Below, one piece after another: positions 31,038-39,294 of a stretch of DNA of 51,039 bases. The DNA comes from a virus. Below the pieces are notes generated by a model. It was not told the origin of the DNA. It worked only from the letters and a program-made list of their open reading frames with translations, and did no database searches. Numbering within the stretch: the stretch's first letter is position 1; each line of letters begins with the position of its first letter. Made by a program: the position numbers and the translations under genes. Where the stretch lies: IMG/VR virus record IMGVR_UViG_3300020477_000003, positions 1-51,039 of that record. One strand, 5' to 3'.

Positions 31038-31496
31038 TTAGCTTAGAAATTCAGGTGCGCCAGAGAGCTGGACCGAGATAGATGCCTCAACTAGACCATC
31101 GACCGCGCCAGTAATTTCCACAGACTCGATAACGCCGGATGCTGCAAAGCCTGCCTCGGTGGTAGCGCCCGCCCCAGTGAGGCCGATAAAATAATGACGA
31201 GTCTCACCGCCTGACAGGGCGTCAAAAATGTCCTTCACCGAGCCATCGCCCGTGCCTGCTTCAAAATTTGCACTAAAAGACATGGATGCGTCTTTAAGGC
31301 CCGAAAGCTTGGTGCGAAAAGAGGTGCTGTCATCAAAAGCGGTTGTGTCAAGAATGTCCGCGCTGTTGCTCAGCGTAACATCTTTTGCGCCGGCCATATC
31401 AGTGCCAGCCGCCTCAGCGGTTGAGTAATCGGTGACGAATGGGGTAGAGACTGCGCTAGAAGTGCGTAAAATAATCTCATGTGCTGCTAAAGCCAT
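31038..31496 (-). CDS. Tail tube protein, smaller paralogue
   Basis: A 152-residue protein (MALAAHEIILRTSSAVSTPF). ATG 31496 has GGAGG 8 bases upstream and is preferred to an earlier in-frame start. NSADILDTTAFDDSTSFRTK, LKDASMSFSANF and GAVDGLVEASISVQ align with the larger paralogue. The DNA between its start and the next gene upstream (31497-31718) is a structured non-coding stretch, so its expression may be set separately from the genes before it. Confidence 0.78.
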   Translation of the reverse strand: MALAAHEIILRTSSAVSTPFVTDYSTAEAAGTDMAGAKDVTLSNSADILDTTAFDDSTSFRTKLSGLKDASMSFSANFEAGTGDGSVKDIFDALSGGETRHYFIGLTGAGATTEAGFAASGVIESVEITGAVDGLVEASISVQLSGAPEFLS

Positions 31497-31597
31497 ATTA
31501 GTGTCCTCCAAATAGACATTGTTTCAGGGTGTAAATTAACAGATCAAACACCTAAAAAACAAATAGATCTGTTATCGCGAGCCATTTTTATAGATCT

Positions 31598-31671
31598 AAA
31601 AAAAAGAGAAGGGCAGGGAGTCGAACCCCACTGCCGGAAAGGGGAGAAAACCGGCATATCCTAACCTTCTC
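31598..31671 (-). terminator. Structured element: tRNA-like or attenuator/terminator with T8
   Basis: On the minus strand GAGAAGG (31671-31665) pairs with CCTTCTC (31612-31606) and is followed by eight T. Inside, TGCCGG/CCGGCA can form one hairpin, while GGCAG/CTGCC around a GGGTTCGACTCCC-like core forms another. The two share bases and exclude each other. The core looks like a tRNA T-arm. At 66 bases no full cloverleaf fits, because the D arm, variable loop and T stem compete. A terminator or attenuator before the tail-tube genes, possibly derived from a tRNA, is the best reading. Confidence 0.5.
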
Positions 31672-31683
31672 ATAGGGGCAAGG

Positions 31684-31701
31684 CCCCTTCCGAAGAAGGG
31701 G
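31684..31701 (-). promoter_or_regulatory. UUCG-type hairpin after the TIG-repeat gene
   Basis: CCCCTTC-TTCG-GAAGGGG on the minus strand has a 7-bp GC-rich stem and the very stable UUCG loop, 18 bases past the stop of the large Ig-like protein. No T-run follows, so mRNA protection or processing is likelier than termination. Confidence 0.55.
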
Positions 31702-31718
31702 GCACTTGCGAGAGCAAA

Positions 31719-34364
31719 TTAAAGAGCAGCGATAGCGACTAGAGCCGCATTCAAATCCGCTTCAAGGACTTGCATTTCTGCGTCCGGCCCATTGGTTGCC
31801 TGATACGCAGCCAAATCAGCGAGCAGCGCAGGGATGGGACCCATTGCAAAACCTTGCAAGAGCGCAATCGTGCCAGGATCGCTTATGGGAGGCTGCGCCA
31901 GAGGCAGCAGGCCGTTGATTGCGGACAAAAAGTCACCGGCGGCCCACTCGAGGTAGTCCTCCTCGCTTAAGATGTTCGCATCCAGCGAAATACTTTGACT
32001 TGGGGATGCAGCAGTTGTTGCCGTTAAGGTGTCGGTGACGGCAGCGGGTGTCTGGTCGAGCTTTACTCGAATGACAACCCAGTCGTCAGCCGTCATGTCT
32101 GCAAGGGTTGCCGCCCAAGCACTATCGGCAGCGCCGCCAGTATCAATCGCCTGCATTTTGGCAAAGTTTGCGTTGGCGTCGTAGGTGTCAGTGAATTTGG
32201 CGATTTCAAATGCGCCATTAGCATCAACAGCGACATCTACAAGCTCTCCGCCAACAGGATTGACGAAATCATGCACTCTGCGATACGCAGCGGGAGTCAT
32301 TGCCATTTCTCGGTTCCCAAAATCAACATTGGTTTGATTCGGGTCGTAGGGGTATTTGATACCCAGCAAGGTCGAGCCAGCAATTGCGCCATCGCCAGCA
32401 GGGTGGAAGTTAGCACCGGACAAGGTAAGAACCAAGTCTCCTGTACCTTCCATGATGGCATCGGGAGCAACAGCGGTGAATTCGGGATCACCAGGGATGA
32501 TATCCAAAACACCAGTCAGTACAGCGGTAGCGCCGGAGCGGGTCGTTACTTCCATGTCGACCAAGCCCAGTGGGGCGTTGGACGCAACGGTAACAGTGCC
32601 GGTTGCCTTAGTGGCGCTCGTGGCACGCATGCTGAAGCTGGTGAGGCCGGATGCCGCATTGGCGGTTCCTGTTGCGTAGAGCGCGGCAGACATAGTGTCC
32701 CCAGCCTGGTAGTAGTTCACAAAATCGCCATCGGTAGCACGAAGGCCGTCGGAAGTGTTTCCAGCGTCCCAAATGTTCATGAAGTTTGTTCCGTCAATAG
32801 TGAACTCGTGTACGTGAGTGCCTGAGTTCGGACGGTCCAAAGTCAAATGGTTTTGTGCTGGGTCTGTGGACAGCGTAGGTGGTGGCAAGATAATTTCAAG
32901 CCTTGACGCAGCGTTAGAGCTGGTTGAAGAACCGCCCTCAAGCTCGACAGTAAAGTCTTGAACGGTTATTGCAGCAGCCGCACCAATTTCAACATCAACA
33001 GACAATTCAGTGTCGCTTACTTTTGTTGGGTTGGTGAGCGTAACGCCGCCTGGGTTTGCGGCCAAAACAATGTTCGCGAGATCGCCATAAAAGTTTGATC
33101 CATTAATGGTCACCGTAGTGCTGCCCATGCCGTGGTAGATGGAGCCGGCATCGCCTGCGGGCCGACCAGCAACAGAAATGTCGCTAATGGTAGGCTCAGC
33201 AGCGTCAATGCTAAAAGCTTCTGCTATTGGCAAGACCGTTTGCAGCGCTCCGCCAGCATCAAGAGCAGTAACGCGAAAACCAATGTTCGCTAAATCGCTT
33301 GGGATATTCTGGGCCATTGCCAGGTCAAAATCAACAGTATGATTTGTGCCAGCACCAGCGGGTGTGGATGCCGAGACGTTGCTAATGGTCGCAAAGCTGC
33401 TGAGAACAACATTTCCACTTCCATCTTCTTGCGTTGGGCTAGGGTTAAAGTTTCCGCCAGCGTCAACCTGTCCGACTTCAATGCGGGCAGGGGCGTCAAC
33501 ACCTTCAAGGCGGCTTCCAGAGAGTCGCAAGCTTTTGGTTTCACCAGCAGCGATTGATGTCATATTGGCACCACTTTGCTCGGCCAAAGAGGCAAGAGTA
33601 GGGGCACTGTAGTAAACAGTCAGGTTGGAAGCAAGTTCGTTGGAGTCACCAGAGTAGGTGGTGGTTTTGACTGAGTGAGACTGTCTCGAAGCATCAGCCG
33701 CAACGGTAAACGTGGCGGTGGCCTGAGTGGGGCTGTCCACAGTCATTCCGGTGAGGGTAAGGCCCTGGGCCGCGAGATCGCCGAGTGATGAAGCCATGTC
33801 TTGGTTGTTGTCCCATTTATCATAAAACTTCGTTCCGGTGATTGTGGCAGTAACCGTGTCACCCTGGTTTACGATGGGCGACCCACCTGCGTCGGCATAG
33901 GCGATGCTGGACAAGCTTGGGGCGCTAAAATAAATTCGCAGTTCGTTGGCGAAAATTGATTGCTGTTCGATGGATTCACCATCAGAGTCAGTCTGACCAG
34001 GGAGGGTTGTGACGGTAATGCTACGCAAGTCGTCGGCGTTGGCGGTTTGAATGTTTGCTGAATCGGCGGCGACCTCGATACGGGTGGTAACCTGACCGTC
34101 GCTATCAACATAAACATCCTCAACAGTAACGCCCGCGCCGCTGATACCCAGCCCTAGGGGGTTATAAGTTCTGTTTCCAGACATAATTATTTCTCTTTCT
34201 TCGCCCTCCATAATGTATGAAGGGACAATTAAATTAATGATCGGCGGGCCAAAGTCGTCAATAACATCATCAATCGACTCTTGACGCGCCTGAAAAACAA
34301 AATCGCCGGTAGTCAATATTTGACCGCCGACGACGAGGATGGTGCTATCCGATATATGAGTCAT
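31719..34364 (-). CDS. Large virion protein with about six IPT/TIG-like Ig repeats
   Basis: An 881-residue protein built of repeated IPT/TIG-like units: PPIINLIVPSYIMEGEERE, PSLSSIAYADAG...TGTKFYD, PTLASLAEQ...SGSRLEG, PTISDISVAG...NGSNFYG, PTLSTDPAQN...DGTNFMN and PEFTAVAPDAIMEGTGD. They begin at roughly residues 40, 148, 253, 390, 497 and 630. A helical C-terminal part follows (EEDYLEWAAGDFLSAINGLL). The tandem Ig-like modules and place between connectors and tail tube suggest a tail-tube or head decoration protein that touches the host surface weakly. It has no enzymatic motif. Confidence 0.75.
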   Translation of the reverse strand: MTHISDSTILVVGGQILTTGDFVFQARQESIDDVIDDFGPPIINLIVPSYIMEGEEREIIMSGNRTYNPLGLGISGAGVTVEDVYVDSDGQVTTRIEVAADSANIQTANADDLRSITVTTLPGQTDSDGESIEQQSIFANELRIYFSAPSLSSIAYADAGGSPIVNQGDTVTATITGTKFYDKWDNNQDMASSLGDLAAQGLTLTGMTVDSPTQATATFTVAADASRQSHSVKTTTYSGDSNELASNLTVYYSAPTLASLAEQSGANMTSIAAGETKSLRLSGSRLEGVDAPARIEVGQVDAGGNFNPSPTQEDGSGNVVLSSFATISNVSASTPAGAGTNHTVDFDLAMAQNIPSDLANIGFRVTALDAGGALQTVLPIAEAFSIDAAEPTISDISVAGRPAGDAGSIYHGMGSTTVTINGSNFYGDLANIVLAANPGGVTLTNPTKVSDTELSVDVEIGAAAAITVQDFTVELEGGSSTSSNAASRLEIILPPPTLSTDPAQNHLTLDRPNSGTHVHEFTIDGTNFMNIWDAGNTSDGLRATDGDFVNYYQAGDTMSAALYATGTANAASGLTSFSMRATSATKATGTVTVASNAPLGLVDMEVTTRSGATAVLTGVLDIIPGDPEFTAVAPDAIMEGTGDLVLTLSGANFHPAGDGAIAGSTLLGIKYPYDPNQTNVDFGNREMAMTPAAYRRVHDFVNPVGGELVDVAVDANGAFEIAKFTDTYDANANFAKMQAIDTGGAADSAWAATLADMTADDWVVIRVKLDQTPAAVTDTLTATTAASPSQSISLDANILSEEDYLEWAAGDFLSAINGLLPLAQPPISDPGTIALLQGFAMGPIPALLADLAAYQATNGPDAEMQVLEADLNAALVAIAAL

Positions 34365-34609
34365 CAGCTATCCCACTCTGCCTCCACATGATACCGGCGC
34401 CACACATTTTCAGCCACACAGACATAAATATGAACTCCGTCAAAATACTGCTGGCCCCTGACGCCAGGAGACGTGGGGGTTGGCTTTGTTTCAATGTATG
34501 TTTCGGTTGGGGAGAGGCTTTGTACGTTGCCTGCTTCATCAAATACGGGAATGTCACCACTCTGTACTTGTACAGGCCTGGCCATGGATTTTCCAATTAA
34601 GTAAGACAT
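34364..34609 (-). CDS. Small virion-associated protein (81 aa)
   Basis: It ends DGVHIYVCVAENVWRRYHVE, a pattern (YLYVCVA.NTWRR...) that recurs at the ends of phage fibre and structural proteins. TSPGVRGQQYFDG precedes it. This may be a stand-alone copy of that module. AGGTGAAAA lies before ATG 34609. The stop overlaps the next ATG (TGATG). Confidence 0.6.
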   Translation of the reverse strand: MSYLIGKSMARPVQVQSGDIPVFDEAGNVQSLSPTETYIETKPTPTSPGVRGQQYFDGVHIYVCVAENVWRRYHVEAEWDS

Positions 34610-34616
34610 TTTTCAC

Positions 34617-35354
34617 CTAGAAAATAAAGAAGTTCTCACCATTAGAATAGATAGAGGCAGATCCGTCGTCGTTGCTTACAACAAGAGAGGACTCGCCATC
34701 TATTGTCTCGCCCGCAGCAGGCAAAATGGTGATATTATTCGTCGCTGCGTTACCATCCTCGTCTTTGATTATATACAGTTTCCCGTCGCCAGCCAAGTTT
34801 GCCGCCTGTAATTGAAGAGTGATAGCGCCAGTGGATGTTTTGCAGCTCATAATTTTGTCGGCAACTTTTACCGTGTACGGCGACATTGCATTCGTAACGT
34901 CTACGGTTTCCAATGCGGACGGCAGCACTGGAGTTCCCGATCCAGATGTTCCATCGCTTGAGTAAATCATCATCACATCAAGATTAAAGACGGGATGCTC
35001 TGTGGGATCAAGACCGATATAAAAAGGTTCTGATGCGTCGGTTAAAACAGACGCATAGCCAGAGATTCGCGCCCTCTCCACAGCATCATAAACCATCCTT
35101 GCGAAAGTAGCGGTTGCGGTATATGTGCCGATATTGCCGCGAATATAAACAGTGACACGGGCCTCTCTGACATCGGTGCGATCTGAGCCAAAAAGAGTAA
35201 TCGGCGGCAGCCCCCCCTGGGTAAAACAAAAAATGCTGCGATGCGGGATATATCTTGATGGGGCGCGAACTGGACCGCGAAAAACGTCGGTGCCGACAGT
35301 GCCAACAAGCTCTGTTTCGAGGTGATTTGCTAAATCTAAATCAGGGGTTGGCAT
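34617..35354 (-). CDS. Tail terminator-like protein with fibre-type C-terminal module
   Basis: A 245-residue protein. Residues 1-145 (LELTVGTVGTDVFRGP-like start, VTVYIRGNIGTYTATATFAR, HPVFNLDVMMIY) fit tail terminator/completion proteins of about 130-150 residues. Residues about 155-245 (YTVKVADKIMSC, LYIIKDEDGNAATNNITILP, ETIDGESSLVV, YSNGENFFIF) match a beta-solenoid-like module common at fibre ends. The fusion is unusual: the terminator ring would carry a surface domain. GAGAGG precedes ATG 35354. Confidence 0.65.
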   Translation of the reverse strand: MPTPDLDLANHLETELVGTVGTDVFRGPVRAPSRYIPHRSIFCFTQGGLPPITLFGSDRTDVREARVTVYIRGNIGTYTATATFARMVYDAVERARISGYASVLTDASEPFYIGLDPTEHPVFNLDVMMIYSSDGTSGSGTPVLPSALETVDVTNAMSPYTVKVADKIMSCKTSTGAITLQLQAANLAGDGKLYIIKDEDGNAATNNITILPAAGETIDGESSLVVSNDDGSASIYSNGENFFIF

Positions 35355-35356
35355 TT

Positions 35357-35827
35357 TTAAACCTCTCTACCGTCTTGCTTGGCCTTCTTAACAACCAGAA
35401 CCTCGGATCGACTGTTGCTTTGAGACTCGTATGGGGGATCAATTTGACGACTAAAAAACACCTGAGTCGGCTTGCGAAGAAAAGTTTTTATTGCGCTGAA
35501 AAGGCCGCGCTTAAATATTTCGTTGCTAACAGAATTGGCCAGATACTTACGATTTCTCTCTTGCGTGGCCGCGTAAAAAACATAATCGTTTTCAAATCCG
35601 GCGATGGGGCCGCCATATCCAATCTCGACCGTAGCGCGAACGCCGGTGGCCTTCGTCGCCAAATATCCAGTCGACTTTAATAGCCTCGTATCAACGGGAA
35701 CTATTTGCTGGGATTTGCGCCAAACCTCTAGTGCGCCAAAATGCGTTATCTCCTCAGATGATCTCTGAAGATTTTCTGCGATCTGATTTGTTTTTGCGAT
35801 AAAATCACTGGCGTCAAACTTAAGCAT
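35357..35827 (-). CDS. HK97 gp10-like head-tail connector protein
   Basis: A 156-residue protein with QQIVPVDTRLLKSTGYLATK and VEIGYGGPIAGFENDYVFYA, the 'VPvDTG.Lr.S' plus 'Y..G...YA.yv' hallmark of HK97-gp10-like neck proteins. Such proteins sit at the head-tail joint. The C-terminal 30 residues are basic. It is directly adjacent to the closure gene upstream. Confidence 0.8.
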   Translation of the reverse strand: MLKFDASDFIAKTNQIAENLQRSSEEITHFGALEVWRKSQQIVPVDTRLLKSTGYLATKATGVRATVEIGYGGPIAGFENDYVFYAATQERNRKYLANSVSNEIFKRGLFSAIKTFLRKPTQVFFSRQIDPPYESQSNSRSEVLVVKKAKQDGREV

Positions 35828-36157
35828 TTAGACCTCGATTTCGTAATGGTCCAAATCACCGTTTTCATCAACCAACTCTAATATGAACTTGGGGCGACGG
35901 GCAAGGGTTCGATCTAACGCGCTATCTCCAGGGAGCCACACCCGAAAATCCATCTGAATCGCAGTCTCGGTATAAATCCGATAAGTCGTATCAAGGCGCG
36001 TCCCACGGCCAAGCTCTCGGGTTCGATCAACAGGCTCAACGCGGGCAGACATCGTTCTGGGGATACCATAAGATAGCTCGCCGTCCACACCGACGCCCGT
36101 AGGGATCGCATAGCTCATTTTTTGAGCAAATTGTTTTGCGAGCTGCGGGTCGGCCAT
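35828..36157 (-). CDS. Head closure/stopper-like protein (109 aa)
   Basis: ATG 36157 overlaps the previous stop by one base (TGATG) and has GAGGAC upstream, so I prefer it to the TTG at 36160. RVWLPGDSALDRTLARRPKF and a beta-rich body fit the short closure proteins found between adaptor and gp10-like genes. The assignment rests mostly on position. Confidence 0.65.
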   Translation of the reverse strand: MADPQLAKQFAQKMSYAIPTGVGVDGELSYGIPRTMSARVEPVDRTRELGRGTRLDTTYRIYTETAIQMDFRVWLPGDSALDRTLARRPKFILELVDENGDLDHYEIEV

Positions 36158-36585
36158 CAACAGTCCTCGTCGGTGCCATCAGTGGTGTTATAATCATCCA
36201 TGCCCACGCTGAATGCGGGCTGTACGGCATCAGTGTCGTCGTCAAGCGTGTTTTTACCTGAAATCGTCAGGCCGCCAGCAAATACTTCTGCGCCCAGCAG
36301 AGTGTCGCGTCTTAGCTCTTTGGCTTTTTGCGCGTAAGCATACGATCTTTGCGAGGCCCTAACTGAAAGGCGACCATTAGTCGTGTCCGCTTGACGCGCA
36401 TACTTCGACGAGATTGCGTCACACGCTGCCGCCGCCGCCGGATAAACCGTATCGGAGTACAGCGAAAGGAAATAATCCACTTCGCTGTCCTGTAAAAGCG
36501 CATCATCGCTGTCCGTATCACCCGTAAGCAGTCTGACAGCATCGCGCTTAGAGTTCTCAGGGTCCGAAGTGTAAGTAAAGGCCAT
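36157..36585 (-). CDS. Head-tail adaptor protein (gp6/gp15-like)
   Basis: A 142-residue protein starting MAFTYTSDPENSKRDAVRLL. KRDAVRLLTGDTDSDDALLQ, DSEVDYFLSL, ACDAISSKYARQ and GRLSVRASQRSYAYAQKAKE are the standard helical adaptor pattern ('DaVRfliGDTd..d.lL.DeEI'). It should bind the portal and begin the neck. The acidic C-terminal tail is variable. Confidence 0.82.
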   Translation of the reverse strand: MAFTYTSDPENSKRDAVRLLTGDTDSDDALLQDSEVDYFLSLYSDTVYPAAAAACDAISSKYARQADTTNGRLSVRASQRSYAYAQKAKELRRDTLLGAEVFAGGLTISGKNTLDDDTDAVQPAFSVGMDDYNTTDGTDEDC

Positions 36586-36587
36586 TT

Positions 36588-36941
36588 TTAATCCAGATCA
36601 GGCTTATGTATTGTTGCGGCCTCAAGCGTGTTTTCAGCAACAGTCTCTTTGGCCTTCGAGGAAAGAATTGATCCGATCTTCTTTTTGGTCTTCTTCTTTT
36701 TCTTGCTGGATTTTGTGGCGGGCATGGCTTCGGTAATGTCGACCTTGCCTGTGCTTGTCTTGTTCAAGGCAGGCTTGGCTTCAACGGTCGCAGTGGCAGC
36801 AGTGGTATCACCGACAGATTCAATCCAGCCCTTTGCGATAAATGCGTCAATATTAATGATCTCAGGGGCATTCTCTGGTAAGACATCGCCAATGTAGAAT
36901 ATCTGACCACCAACTTTTAAAACTCTTAAAGCTTTGTACAT
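36588..36941 (-). CDS. Small head-region protein with Lys-rich segment (117 aa)
   Basis: It starts MYKALRVLKVGGQIFYIGDV. The N-terminal 40 residues form a small beta domain followed by a Lys-rich tract (KSSKKKKKTKKKIG). AAAGGAG precedes ATG 36941. It lies between the capsid gene and the adaptor. A DNA- or shell-contacting role is possible. The family is not recognised. Confidence 0.6.
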   Translation of the reverse strand: MYKALRVLKVGGQIFYIGDVLPENAPEIINIDAFIAKGWIESVGDTTAATATVEAKPALNKTSTGKVDITEAMPATKSSKKKKKTKKKIGSILSSKAKETVAENTLEAATIHKPDLD

Positions 36942-36958
36942 GTTCGGCTCCTTTAAAG

Positions 36959-36987
36959 ACGGCCCCCCTCATAAAAAGGAGGACCGT
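36959..36987 (-). promoter_or_regulatory. Intergenic hairpin after the major capsid gene
   Basis: ACGG...CCGT arms with C/T- and G/A-rich inner strands can fold in the 55-base gap between capsid gene and next gene. On the minus strand only CTTT follows, so it is not a clear terminator. Such hairpins often lower read-through or protect the abundant capsid mRNA. This is inference. Confidence 0.4.
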
Positions 36988-36996
36988 GTTTTTTGA

Positions 36997-37974
36997 TTAG
37001 CTTACAGCATCTTCAAAGAAAGCGCCACATTCGCTTGCAACCAATTTTGCATCAAAAGCCATTTCGCCTTCAATGCGGTCAGCAGCGAGGTGCTCCATGC
37101 GGTAACGCTTGATGCGGTTACCTTCAGGGCCAGCGCCAGTCAAGCCGTTCCAGGAGAACATGTATCCACCAGAGGGCGTCAACAAGCTTGGGCTTGGAGC
37201 AGAATAGGTCAACAACGCGCTATTGCCCAAGATGAAGCTTGTTGCAGTAGCGGCACCTTCAGCGGCGGTGTTGTTGGTAGCGGAAGCAACGATAACTTTG
37301 TCCAGATCCAACAATGCAGCCAAGATATCAGTAGTGACAATGCCACGCTGAGTATATTTGATGCGCTCAAGAACCTGCTCGTTGTTACGAAGACCACGGT
37401 AAACAGGGGCGGACAGCACTAAGGTGTTGGGTCGCTTGCCAGTTTTTTCCATGATTGCTTCTGATTGCTCCATGATGTTGTCGATAGGCGTGCCATCGGT
37501 TTCATCCCAACGCTTGAACTCACCAGCGCCAGGAGCACCGGCAACACCGTCAAGATCGATATCCCAGACACCGGTCTTAAAGAAACCATCAGCCCACACG
37601 CGGTCACGCTTCATCATCAATTGCTGAGTTACGTAGCGTGCTGAGTCGGCCTCAACATTAACGGCAGCGTCAGCGTTGGCGCGAACTTGGTCGTCAATGT
37701 TTTTATGGATGGCGTATACTTCGCAGAAATACGAAGCAGTGTTATCCAGGCGGAAACCACCACCAGCAGACTCGGTACCAGGAGCACGCAACTGAGCTTC
37801 AGAGCGCAACAAATCACCACGGTTGTAAACAAAATACCGATCACCCTGTCTTTGAACGGGAACGACCGGAAACACTTTATCGGCCACAAAACCAGCAGCC
37901 TCTTGCATATACGCGATACTGATATTCGACAGCGCCGCATTTACATGTACATCACTTGCAGTAGGTAAAGGCAT
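36997..37974 (-). CDS. Major capsid protein (HK97-fold type)
   Basis: A 325-residue protein (MPLPTASDVHVNAALSNISI). FVADKVFPVVPVQRQGDRYF, MKRDRVWADGFF, KRPNTLVLSAPVYRGLRNNE and AFDAKLVASECGAFFEDAV match the HK97-fold capsid proteins of this type of phage. It is downstream of scaffold and decoration genes. GGAGTACATAAC precedes ATG 37974. There is no N-terminal delta domain, so scaffolding must be separate, consistent with the 38376-39230 gene. Confidence 0.88.
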   Translation of the reverse strand: MPLPTASDVHVNAALSNISIAYMQEAAGFVADKVFPVVPVQRQGDRYFVYNRGDLLRSEAQLRAPGTESAGGGFRLDNTASYFCEVYAIHKNIDDQVRANADAAVNVEADSARYVTQQLMMKRDRVWADGFFKTGVWDIDLDGVAGAPGAGEFKRWDETDGTPIDNIMEQSEAIMEKTGKRPNTLVLSAPVYRGLRNNEQVLERIKYTQRGIVTTDILAALLDLDKVIVASATNNTAAEGAATATSFILGNSALLTYSAPSPSLLTPSGGYMFSWNGLTGAGPEGNRIKRYRMEHLAADRIEGEMAFDAKLVASECGAFFEDAVS

Positions 37975-37989
37975 GTTATGTACTCCTTT

Positions 37990-38373
37990 CTATGAGGCAC
38001 GGTGAGGTGCTTCAGTGTTAATCAAAGCGGTGACGATTTCACCTGACGCTCCGCCTGTAAGGGCTCGGCCTACGACGTATTCTGTGGTGTCGGTGCCAGC
38101 AATTTTCTTATCTGCTGTTCCAGACGCATCGGTGCCCACTAGGTCGCCAGAAGCGATAGTGCCGCCAGCGAGAACTTTTGAGGCCCCACTAATACACACA
38201 GTTGCCGCCTGGCCTGATGCGGGCTTGTTTTGTAAGACACCAACGGGAACGTCGGTTGCCGCCGAGCAGAGAACAGCCTTGCCGGCACTTAGGGTTACCA
38301 TTTTGTATTGATCGCTGGAGAGGTCTGCACCTGCTTCAAGCGTAATACATGTTAAACTTTCTTGAGTTGCCAT
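37990..38373 (-). CDS. Head decoration protein (DUF2190 type)
   Basis: A 127-residue protein. TCITLEAGADLSSDQYKMVT, KAVLCSAATDVPVGVLQNKP, ASGQAATVCISGASKVLAGG and VVGRALTGGASGEIVTALIN are the typical repeats of DUF2190 capsid stabilisers. It binds the mature shell. AAAAGGAGC precedes ATG 38373. It is 15 bases upstream of the capsid gene. Confidence 0.85.
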   Translation of the reverse strand: MATQESLTCITLEAGADLSSDQYKMVTLSAGKAVLCSAATDVPVGVLQNKPASGQAATVCISGASKVLAGGTIASGDLVGTDASGTADKKIAGTDTTEYVVGRALTGGASGEIVTALINTEAPHRAS

Positions 38374-38375
38374 AG

Positions 38376-39230
38376 TTAGCTCCTTTTGTTGGACTCAAAT
38401 TCATTGTTATAAGCTTGGAAAAGTTCAGCATTGCCTTCCAGCACTTTTGCACGCGCCTGATACACAGAAAGGTCAGGATTGGCCTTTTGAAGTTCAATTG
38501 CTCGCGCCTCAACTTTGTCCCATGCAGTCCCAGTTTCTTCCTTGGTCGCCTGACCAGCTTCTTCCAGTACTTCAGAGGTTTCCATTGCCTTGTTTACGGA
38601 CACCAAAATCGATTCAATTTTTGCAGCCGCCTCCGGTGCCGCTGCCGTCAGCTCTTGAAGCAATTCTCCAAGCGCCGTGGCGGTGGTCCCAGGGACGCTG
38701 CCGAAATCCGATCCGGCTTTCTCAATGAATTCTTTCCGAGCTTTTTCGGCCTTCATTACATTGATTTCGTTTTCCAATTCCTCAGCCTTTTGAATGGCTT
38801 CAGATTGACTTTTAAAAAGGCCCTCCACCTGAGCACGAACATCTTCTGGTACCTTCTCAATATTGAGTTCGGTATCATTATCTGCTTCGTTGCTTTCGAC
38901 AGATGGCGCTTCTTCTTCAATGCCTAATAACTCCTTTACGACGTTGACATTCGCACCAGTGAGTGTTTTCTGGTGGGGTTTCAAAAGTCGCATTGCAGCC
39001 GCGATGGCCTGGATGGCGTCATCAGACATTTCATTTTTCTTTAGTGTCTCTAAATACTGCTCTTCGTTTTCAAAGGGCGTATCCAAAAGACTAAGAATTT
39101 TGTCTTCCATGTCTTTTTCTCCTTTAAGAGAGGTTTCGTTTTTAAGAACTAAAAAGGTGCGACGGTTGGCCGGCCTGTCGACCAAACTAACCTCATGTGT
39201 TTCCAGTTCTTTTAATCGTTTAATTGTCAT
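38376..39230 (-). CDS. Scaffold-like protein
   Basis: A 284-residue protein. ATG 39230 with GGGAG 7 bases upstream is preferred to the longer frame. It opens MTIKRLKELETHEVSLVDRP, the 'HEvSLVDrPAN+R.FL' element that links protease/scaffold genes in phages of this kind. The rest is acidic and helical (EELENEINVMKAEKARKEFI), rich in Glu/Ala/Lys as expected of a scaffold. It lies between protease and capsid genes. Confidence 0.75.
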   Translation of the reverse strand: MTIKRLKELETHEVSLVDRPANRRTFLVLKNETSLKGEKDMEDKILSLLDTPFENEEQYLETLKKNEMSDDAIQAIAAAMRLLKPHQKTLTGANVNVVKELLGIEEEAPSVESNEADNDTELNIEKVPEDVRAQVEGLFKSQSEAIQKAEELENEINVMKAEKARKEFIEKAGSDFGSVPGTTATALGELLQELTAAAPEAAAKIESILVSVNKAMETSEVLEEAGQATKEETGTAWDKVEARAIELQKANPDLSVYQARAKVLEGNAELFQAYNNEFESNKRS

Positions 39231-39294
39231 ACGAACTCCCAGCACTGCCAAAAAAGGCATGCTCGCAATTAGTAATTTTGTGATTACCGCAGGC

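Noticed and set aside
31606-31671. A functional tRNA gene on the minus strand
   Set aside because: The T-arm-like core and acceptor-like stem are there, but in 66 bases D arm, anticodon arm and T arm cannot all form; listed as a structured element instead.
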